DNA from: Wenzhouxiangella sp.
GTDB taxonomy: Bacteria > Pseudomonadota > Gammaproteobacteria > Xanthomonadales > Wenzhouxiangellaceae
Assembly: GCA_007127425.1 (NCBI GenBank)
Contig: SKZJ01000108.1
Span: 1 to 6,814 of the forward strand
Direction of reading: 5' to 3'
Length of the DNA stretch: 6,814 bases
The notes beneath the pieces are model-generated. The model had not been told where the DNA came from and made no database searches. It was given only the letters and a program-made list of their open reading frames with translations. Shown here one piece after another: positions 1 through 5,126 of this stretch. Each line of letters starts with the position of its first letter. The first letter of the stretch is position 1. The translations under genes and the position numbers were made by a program.

Positions 1-693
1 CCGGCGGATCGACTCGATCCGGCCATGATCAAGATTCCGCAGCCGCGTCCCGAGCCACCCAGTGCCTACGGCAATCACAGTCCCTACGAGGTGTTCGGGC
101 GCACCTACCACGTCAAGTCCACGGCGGAAGGCTACGCCGAGCGCGGGATCGCCTCGTGGTACGGCACCAAGTTTCACGGTCGGCCGACCTCGTCGGGCGA
201 GCCCTACGACATGTACCGCATGACCGCCGCCCATCGCAGCCTGCCCTTGCCGACCTGGGCCGAGGTGACGCGGATCGATACCGGCGAAACCATCATCGTG
301 CGGATCAACGATCGCGGGCCGTTTCATGCCGATCGCATCATCGACCTGTCGTGGGCGGCCGCGGTCAAGCTCGACATGGTTGATGCCGGCACCGCGCCGG
401 TCAAGGTCAGAGCCATTACCTTCGACGAGAGCCCGGGCGTGACGCCAAGGCCCGCCCGCGTGCCGGTCTTCGTGCAGGTGGGGGCGTTTTCCGATCGCGA
501 ACGTGCCCGCGGGCTCGCCCGCGACCTTGAAAGCGCAGGGCTTGGGCCCATAGAAACCGAACCGGCGCGAACCCCGGCCGGTTCGGTCTGGCGGGTTCGG
601 GTCGGCCCGGTCGAACAGGTCGAGCTGGCCCGCTCGCTGATCGAACGGGTCGCCGAACTGGGTTTCGGTCCGGCACAATACGTCTATCCCTGA
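1..693 (+). CDS. rlpA: RlpA septal ring lytic transglycosylase with SPOR domain (5' end missing)
   Basis: RlpA is an outer-membrane lipoprotein that cleaves peptidoglycan glycan strands stripped of stem peptides and is recruited to division septa by its SPOR domain. The frame is open from base 1, so the gene enters from outside the window. The ATG at 25 is probably internal: the codons before it fit the family's proline-rich linker, and no signal peptide or lipobox is visible. Counting from that ATG, residues 20-30 carry YEVFGRTYHV, 41-48 GIASWYGT, and a double-psi beta-barrel core follows with GE (E59), AH (H70) and NDRGPF (D96). The E/H/D spacing of 11 and 26 equals that of the P. aeruginosa RlpA residues E120/H131/D157 as I recall them. 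A SPOR domain spans about 147-222 (VFVQVGAF at the start, RVRVGP inside) and ends at the stop. The carboxypeptidase gene follows after 35 nt, as in E. coli. The family call is firm; activity is inferred. Confidence 0.95.
   Translation, partial: PADRLDPAMIKIPQPRPEPPSAYGNHSPYEVFGRTYHVKSTAEGYAERGIASWYGTKFHGRPTSSGEPYDMYRMTAAHRSLPLPTWAEVTRIDTGETIIVRINDRGPFHADRIIDLSWAAAVKLDMVDAGTAPVKVRAITFDESPGVTPRPARVPVFVQVGAFSDRERARGLARDLESAGLGPIETEPARTPAGSVWRVRVGPVEQVELARSLIERVAELGFGPAQYVYP
556..587. repeat. Perfect 11-bp inverted repeat inside rlpA
   Basis: The arms ACCGAACCGGC (556-566) and GCCGGTTCGGT (577-587) are exact reverse complements separated by a 10-nt loop. The hairpin lies in the codons for the linker before the last SPOR strand (around residues 178-187 counted from the ATG at 25). 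No T-run follows, so it is not an intrinsic terminator. It may simply reflect GC-rich codon choice, or it may affect mRNA structure. The pairing is seen directly; any role is unknown. Confidence 0.55.
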
Positions 694-728
694 ATGTTCC
701 AGGTCAAGCCTCCAACTTTCGAGCCAAC

Positions 729-1898
729 ATGATTTCCATTGCCTCCAACGCCAAACGCCTGTGTACCGTCGCCCTGCTGGCGTTCTGCACGTTTTCGGTC
801 CATGCCCAGTCCCCTGTGCCGGCGGCGCCCTCGATCGGAGCGAAGAGCTTCATCCTGGTCGATTTCCACAGCGATACCGTGATCGCCGAACGCGAGCCGG
901 ATGCCCGCGTCGAGCCGGCCAGCATCACCAAGCTGATGACCTCATACCTGGTGTTCGCCGAAATCGGCGACGGCAACCTGTCGCTGACCGACCATGTGCT
1001 GATTTCCGAGCGCGCCTGGCGCATGCCGGGCTCGCGCATGTTCGTGGAAGTCGGTACTCGCGTCACCGTCGAAGAGCTGCTCAAGGGGGTCATCATCCAG
1101 TCGGGTAACGATGCCAGTGTCGCCCTGGCCGAGCATGTCGGCGGGTCGGAGGAAGTTTTCGCCGGCATGATGAACGACGCCGCGGCGCGGTTGGGCATGA
1201 CCGGCACCAGCTATACCAACGCCACCGGTCTGCCCGATCCCGACCAGTACACGACTGCGCGCGATATCGCCACCCTGGCTTCGGCATTGATCGGGGAGTT
1301 CCCCCAGTTCTATTCCTGGTACTCCGAGCGCGAATACACCTTCAACGGGATTCGCCAGCACAATCGCAATCGCCTGTTGTGGCGCGATCCCTCGGTCGAC
1401 GGGCTCAAGACCGGCCATACCTCCAGTGCCGGCTACTGCCTGGCCACTTCGGCCAGTCGCGACGGCATGCGCCTGATCAGCGTGGTCATGGGCACCGACA
1501 GCGAGGAGGCCCGCGCCACCGCCAACCAGTCCCTGCTCAATTACGGCTTTCGTTTTTTCGAGACCTACCAGCTCTACGAGGCCGGCGACAAGCTCAGCAC
1601 CGAGCGGGTCTGGAAAGGCCGGACCAACGAGGTCGAGCTGGGTGTCGACGACGACCTGTTCGTGACCATTCCGCGCGGGCGTTACGAGGCACTCGAGGCT
1701 CGCCTGGAAATGGACGACAGCCTGACCGCACCGCTGGAGTCCGGATCGACACTGGGCCGGCTGGTCATCTCGCTTGACGGCGACACCCTGGCCGAGCGCT
1801 CGCTGGTCGCGCTGGGGGGCGTCGAGGAAGCTGGTTTCTTCGGTCGCGCCGCCGACGGGGTTCGGCAATGGCTGGGCGGCCTGTTCGGCGGTGACTGA
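729..1898 (+). CDS. dacA: Serine-type D-Ala-D-Ala carboxypeptidase (PBP5/6 family)
   Basis: This low-molecular-weight penicillin-binding protein removes the terminal D-alanine from peptidoglycan pentapeptides in the periplasm, limiting cross-linking. The 389-residue product (E. coli PBP5 is 403) opens with a Sec signal peptide: basic residues to R10, a hydrophobic stretch 11-24, and a likely cleavage after HAQ at about 27. The three active-site motifs are intact: SITK at 65-68 (nucleophile S65, K68), SGN at 125-127 and KTG at 227-229. A C-terminal beta-rich PBP5 domain covers about 275-365. The last 20 residues (GFFGRAADGVRQWLGGLFGG) look like the amphipathic helix that tethers PBP5 to the inner membrane. 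The ATG at 729 gives a complete signal peptide; only a weak GAG precedes it at 721-723. It sits between rlpA and ybeD as in E. coli. I cannot separate dacA from the paralogue dacC by sequence alone; the locus favours dacA. Confidence 0.95.
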   Translation: MISIASNAKRLCTVALLAFCTFSVHAQSPVPAAPSIGAKSFILVDFHSDTVIAEREPDARVEPASITKLMTSYLVFAEIGDGNLSLTDHVLISERAWRMPGSRMFVEVGTRVTVEELLKGVIIQSGNDASVALAEHVGGSEEVFAGMMNDAAARLGMTGTSYTNATGLPDPDQYTTARDIATLASALIGEFPQFYSWYSEREYTFNGIRQHNRNRLLWRDPSVDGLKTGHTSSAGYCLATSASRDGMRLISVVMGTDSEEARATANQSLLNYGFRFFETYQLYEAGDKLSTERVWKGRTNEVELGVDDDLFVTIPRGRYEALEARLEMDDSLTAPLESGSTLGRLVISLDGDTLAERSLVALGGVEEAGFFGRAADGVRQWLGGLFGGD

Positions 1899-1900
1899 GG
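1897..1900 (+). promoter_or_regulatory. Ribosome binding site of the ybeD-like gene
   Basis: GAGG overlaps the stop codon (TGA) of the carboxypeptidase gene and stands 8 nt before the ATG at 1909. This supports ATG 1909 over the in-frame GTG at 1891, and suggests translational coupling with the upstream gene. Confidence 0.6.
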
Positions 1901-1908
1901 CCAGCGGT

Positions 1909-2178
1909 ATGACCGATCATGACGACAGCCCGCTGGAGTTTCCCTGCCGTTGGCCGGTCAAGGCCATGGTGCGCACCGGCGAAGGGGCCATGCACGATGT
2001 ACTGGCCGCCATTGCCCGGCATGCCGACCTGCCCGGCGAGGAGGAGGTGAGGGTGCGTCCCAGCCGAAACGGCCGCTTCGAAAGCATCACGGTGCCGATC
2101 GAGGCCCGCTCGCGCAGTCACCTGGAAGCCATCTACGGCGAGGTGCGCGCGCTCGATGCGGTGGTGATGACGCTGTGA
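1909..2178 (+). CDS. ybeD: YbeD/DUF493 family protein
   Basis: The product is a small cytoplasmic protein of 89 residues (E. coli YbeD is 87) with an ACT/ferredoxin-like alpha-beta fold in known family members and no established biochemical role; a regulatory role linked to lipoate or cell-wall metabolism has been guessed from its neighbours. Visible family features are the N-terminal LEFPCRWPVKAMVRTGEG segment (residues 9-26), a helix AMHDVLAAIARHA, a strand with SRNGRFESITVPIEA, and the closing helix plus strand with VRALDAVVMTL. There is no signal peptide or membrane segment. An upstream-extended reading would run back into the carboxypeptidase gene; ATG 1909 has a GAGG site and gives the family length, while GTG 1891 would add six residues. 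The dacA-ybeD-lipB order is the main support for orthology. Confidence 0.9.
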   Translation: MTDHDDSPLEFPCRWPVKAMVRTGEGAMHDVLAAIARHADLPGEEEVRVRPSRNGRFESITVPIEARSRSHLEAIYGEVRALDAVVMTL

Positions 2179-2184
2179 AAGATG

Positions 2185-2240
2185 GTGTTAAGTGTGAAGT
2201 GTTAAGTGTTAAGTGTTAAGTGTTAAGTGTTAAGTGTGAA
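2185..2240. repeat. Heptamer tandem repeat, 8 copies, between ybeD and lipB
   Basis: Eight head-to-tail 7-bp units occupy 56 bp without interruption. Units 1 and 3-7 are GTGTTAA; units 2 (2192-2198) and 8 (2234-2240) are GTGTGAA. The array is flanked by GATGG at 2181-2185 (sharing the first G of unit 1) and at 2241-2245. It fills over half of the 99-bp ybeD-lipB spacer, the only sizeable intergenic region in the window. The top strand has no C across it. Because the unit length is not a multiple of 3 and TTAA is palindromic, the array places TAA stops in all six frames. Such arrays often vary in copy number by replication slippage. Whether it acts in regulation or is a neutral dispersed repeat cannot be told from this window. 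Confidence 0.97.
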
Positions 2241-2268
2241 GATGGCTTGCGGTTTCGGTGGGGGAGTG

Positions 2269-2273
2269 AGGAG
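2269..2273 (+). promoter_or_regulatory. Ribosome binding site of lipB
   Basis: AGGAG lies 4 nt before the ATG at 2278, a slightly short but usable spacing. It decides the lipB start: the upstream in-frame candidates GTG 2227 (inside the repeat) and ATG 2242 have no comparable site and would add 17 or 12 residues of glycine-rich sequence with no resemblance to LipB. Confidence 0.75.
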
Positions 2274-2277
2274 TTTA

Positions 2278-2958
2278 ATGAGTGAGGTGGTGATTCGGTA
2301 TCTTGGGCGGCAGGCTTATGAGCCGGTGTGGAAGGCGATGCGGGACTTTACCGATGCGCGCGACGAATCCACGCCTGACGAGGTCTGGCTGGTCGAGCAC
2401 GATCCGGTCTTCACCCAGGGGCTGGCCGGCAAGCCCGAGCATCTGATCAATCCCGGCCACATTCCGGTGGTGCAGACCGACCGGGGTGGCCAGGTGACCT
2501 ATCACGGCCCCGGGCAGGTGGTTTTGTATCCGTTGCTCGATCTCGAGCGACTGGGTGTGGGCGTTCGCTGCCTGGTCGACCGCCTGGAGCAGGCAGTGAT
2601 CGACGTGCTGGCTGATCGCTCGGTCAGCGGTGTTCGCCGCGAGGGCGCGCCGGGCGTGTTCGTGGACGAGGCCAAGATTGCCTCGATCGGCCTGAAAGTG
2701 CGCCGGGGCCGGACTTATCACGGCCTGGCCTTCAATATCGATATGGACCTGACGCCTTTTTCCTGGATCAATCCCTGCGGTTTTGCCGGATTGGCCATGA
2801 CGCAGGCCATGACGCATATCGATGGCGCCGAATGGGACGATATGGCCGGGCGACTGGTGAAGGCGTTTTGCCGCCTGATGGGGTACCATCCGAAAGACAC
2901 ACGTTCAATGTTACCGGAATTGCGGCGAACTGAAGCCGCCCGGCCCGGTCATAGCTGA
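2278..2958 (+). CDS. lipB: Octanoyl-[acyl-carrier-protein]:protein N-octanoyltransferase LipB
   Basis: LipB transfers octanoate from octanoyl-ACP to the target lysine of lipoyl domains (pyruvate and 2-oxoglutarate dehydrogenases, glycine cleavage H protein) in the cytoplasm; LipA then inserts the sulphurs. The 226-residue product (E. coli 213) has the family motifs in order: DRGGQVTYHGPGQ at 68-80, GAPGVFV at 123-129, AKIASIGLK at 132-140, YHGLAFNI at 147-154 and INPCG at 164-168. The catalytic pair is K133 and C167, separated by 34 residues exactly as E. coli K135/C169. ATG 2278 is chosen for its AGGAG site and because MSEVVIRYLGRQ is where family homology begins. The C-terminal 15 residues or so (after LPEL) are a non-conserved tail. 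The stop lies 1 nt before prc. The first 20 codons use GGG, CGG and TAT more than the rest of the gene and continue the G-rich skew of the spacer. Confidence 0.97.
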   Translation: MSEVVIRYLGRQAYEPVWKAMRDFTDARDESTPDEVWLVEHDPVFTQGLAGKPEHLINPGHIPVVQTDRGGQVTYHGPGQVVLYPLLDLERLGVGVRCLVDRLEQAVIDVLADRSVSGVRREGAPGVFVDEAKIASIGLKVRRGRTYHGLAFNIDMDLTPFSWINPCGFAGLAMTQAMTHIDGAEWDDMAGRLVKAFCRLMGYHPKDTRSMLPELRRTEAARPGHS

Positions 2959-2959
2959 C

Positions 2960-5113
2960 ATGAAAACGAACCTGATTCGATTCTCCTTCGTCACCCTGGT
3001 CCTGCTGGTTTCCGTGCCGGCGATGCTGGGATGGTTGTCACCGACCTCGGTACCGGCCGCCATACCGGATGAGCCGCCGACTGCGCTGTCGGCCGAGCCG
3101 CATCATCATTACGCCAGCCGCCTGGCTTCGCGTTTCATTACCAGTTATCACTACCACCGCCAGGATCTCGACGAAGACTTGTCGTCGCGGATTTTTGAGC
3201 AGTACCTGAGGCAACTCGACCCCAATCGCTCCTTTTTCACCGCGTCCGACGTGGCCGACATGGAGCGGTACCGGGACTACCTGTCCGATGCCATTCGCCA
3301 GGCCGATCTCGAGCCGGCGTTCGAAATGTTCAACCGCTACGCCGGGCGAGTCGACGAACGCATCGATTACGCGCTGACGTTGCTGGACGAGGAATTCGAT
3401 TTCACCGAGGACGAGGACTACCGGTTCGACCGTCGCGAGGCCGACTGGGCCGAGGACCGCGGGACACTCAACGAGATCTGGCGCCAGCGCGTCAAGAACG
3501 ACTGGCTGAGGCTGCGCCTGGCCGACCAGGAAGACGAGGAGATCGTCGAGACCCTGACCGAGCGCTACACCGGCCTGCAGCGCCGCGTCGGCGAGTTCAA
3601 CAGCGAGGACGTGTTCTCCCTGTTCATGAATGCCTTCACCCGCTCGGTGGAGCCGCACTCGGCCTACATGTCGCCGCGTCGCTCGGAGGATTTCGAGATT
3701 TCCATGCGCCTGTCACTGGATGGCATCGGCGCCATGCTGCAGCGCGAGACCGAGTACACCACCGTCATGGAAGTCGTCCCCGGCGGCCCGGCCGACCTCG
3801 ACGGTCGACTTGAGCCGGGCGATCGCATCATTGGCGTAGGCCAGGGTGAGGACGGCGAGATGGTCGACGTGGTCGGCTGGCGACTCGATCACGTCGTCGA
3901 TCTCATCCGCGGCGAGCGCGGAACGGTGGTCCGGCTGGAAGTGTTGCCTTCCGAGACGGGCCTGAGTGGGCCGTCGAACACGCTGGAAATTACCCGCAAC
4001 GAGGTCAAGCTTGAAGAACAGGCCGCCAGCAAGGACCTGATCGAGGTGCCGGTGGGCGACGAAGTCCGCCGCATCGGTATCGTGCGCGTCCCCGTGTTCT
4101 ATGTCGATTTCCAGGGCAGGGCGCGCAACGAACCCAATTACCGCTCGAGTACCCGCGATGTCCGTCGGCTGATCCACGAACTGAAGGATGAAGGTATCGA
4201 CGGCATCGTTGTCGATCTGCGCGGCAATGGGGGCGGTGCCCTGGTCGAGGCCACCACCATGACCGGCCTGTTCATCGACACCGGCCCGGTGGTCCAGGTG
4301 CGCGATTCGCGCGGCCAGATCAGCCTCGAGCAGGACCGGGAACCAGGAATGGCCTGGGAAGGTCCGCTGGGCGTGCTGGTTGACCGGAGAAGTGCTTCGG
4401 CTTCGGAGATCTTCGCCGCCGCCATCCAGGATTACGGGCGCGGTGTGGTCATCGGTGAGCCGACCTTCGGCAAGGGGACGGTGCAGAACCTGATCGACCT
4501 GGACAACATGTCCCGTAGCGAAGATGCCCGCCTGGGGCAGATCAAACTGACCATGGCCCAGTTCTACCGCATTGCCGGTGGCTCGACCCAGGCCAGGGGC
4601 GTGGTGCCGGATGTCGTTCTTCCGTCAGCCGGCGATCCCGAGAAATGGGGCGAGAGTGCGCTGGAGTTCGCCATGCCCTGGGCCGAGATCGATCCAACCG
4701 AGTACGAGCCGTACGCCGACCTGTCGGGCCTGATCGAGATGGCCCGCCATCGCCACGAAGAGCGACTGGACAGCGACGAGGACCTCAAGAAGTTGCTGGC
4801 CGAAGTCGCCGACTGGGAAGAGCAGGCCGATCGCGAGACGGTGTCGCTCAACGAGGCGGTTCGGCGCGAGGAAATGGAGGAGGCGGAAGCCCGTCGTGCT
4901 TCCCGCTACGCACGTGGCGGCGGCGACCCGGATGAAGGTCTGGTCGAAGGCGTGGCCGCGGTCGATGATGACGATGAAGACGAAGAGGAAGACCGGCCCG
5001 ACCTCTTCCTGAACGAGTCGGCCCGCATCCTCTCGGACCTGATCGGGTTCGATTACGACACCCACCTGCTGGCCCATCGCGAGTCCGGCCATTCCGGTAT
5101 CGACATCGACTAA
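2960..5113 (+). CDS. prc: Periplasmic tail-specific (carboxy-terminal processing) protease Prc/Tsp, S41A family
   Basis: Prc degrades or trims periplasmic proteins from their C-termini; in E. coli it processes FtsI (PBP3) and, with NlpI, degrades the endopeptidase MepS, linking it to cell-wall growth. The 717-residue product (E. coli 682) has a signal peptide (K2, R7, hydrophobic 8-25), an N-terminal helical domain with YLRQLDPNRSFF at 82-93, a PDZ domain at about 245-332 (VVPGGPAD, LEPGDRIIGV), and the protease core with VDLRGNGGG at 418-426. The catalytic Ser/Lys dyad is S480 in SASASEIFAAA and K505 in FGKGTVQ, with D491 between; each is 50 residues beyond E. coli S430/D441/K455, so the whole core is collinear. 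The C-terminal Tsp domain (about 560-717) carries a very acidic run at 669-678. ATG 2960 has no Shine-Dalgarno sequence and follows the lipB stop by 1 nt, so coupling to lipB translation is likely. NlpI is not in the window. Confidence 0.97.
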   Translation: MKTNLIRFSFVTLVLLVSVPAMLGWLSPTSVPAAIPDEPPTALSAEPHHHYASRLASRFITSYHYHRQDLDEDLSSRIFEQYLRQLDPNRSFFTASDVADMERYRDYLSDAIRQADLEPAFEMFNRYAGRVDERIDYALTLLDEEFDFTEDEDYRFDRREADWAEDRGTLNEIWRQRVKNDWLRLRLADQEDEEIVETLTERYTGLQRRVGEFNSEDVFSLFMNAFTRSVEPHSAYMSPRRSEDFEISMRLSLDGIGAMLQRETEYTTVMEVVPGGPADLDGRLEPGDRIIGVGQGEDGEMVDVVGWRLDHVVDLIRGERGTVVRLEVLPSETGLSGPSNTLEITRNEVKLEEQAASKDLIEVPVGDEVRRIGIVRVPVFYVDFQGRARNEPNYRSSTRDVRRLIHELKDEGIDGIVVDLRGNGGGALVEATTMTGLFIDTGPVVQVRDSRGQISLEQDREPGMAWEGPLGVLVDRRSASASEIFAAAIQDYGRGVVIGEPTFGKGTVQNLIDLDNMSRSEDARLGQIKLTMAQFYRIAGGSTQARGVVPDVVLPSAGDPEKWGESALEFAMPWAEIDPTEYEPYADLSGLIEMARHRHEERLDSDEDLKKLLAEVADWEEQADRETVSLNEAVRREEMEEAEARRASRYARGGGDPDEGLVEGVAAVDDDDEDEEEDRPDLFLNESARILSDLIGFDYDTHLLAHRESGHSGIDID

Positions 5114-5126
5114 GCAACCTGGCGCC

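Noticed and set aside
942..1868. 308-codon reverse-strand open frame opposite the carboxypeptidase gene
   Set aside because: It is antisense to a gene with all PBP5 motifs; its translation has no recognisable domain and the composition of a GC-rich shadow frame.
1774..1908. ybeD starting at ATG 1774 inside the carboxypeptidase gene
   Set aside because: It would add 45 residues that overlap dacA in another frame and do not resemble the family; ATG 1909 has GAGG and gives the family length.
2185..2240. CRISPR array or phage attachment site
   Set aside because: Units are 7 bp with no spacers between them, and there is no cas gene, integrase or tRNA nearby.
2247..2275. Sigma-70-like promoter before lipB (TTGCGG as -35)
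   Set aside because: At the expected 17-nt spacing the sequence is GGAGTT, which is not a -10 element; the AT-rich repeat itself has no TATAAT-like hexamer at the right spacing from a -35.
2227..2277. Longer lipB starting at GTG 2227 or ATG 2242
   Set aside because: The extra residues come from the repeat and a glycine-rich stretch, have no ribosome site, and precede the conserved LipB N-terminus; ATG 2278 has AGGAG.
5114..5126. Intrinsic terminator between prc and priA
   Set aside because: The 13-nt gap holds no stem-loop or T-run.
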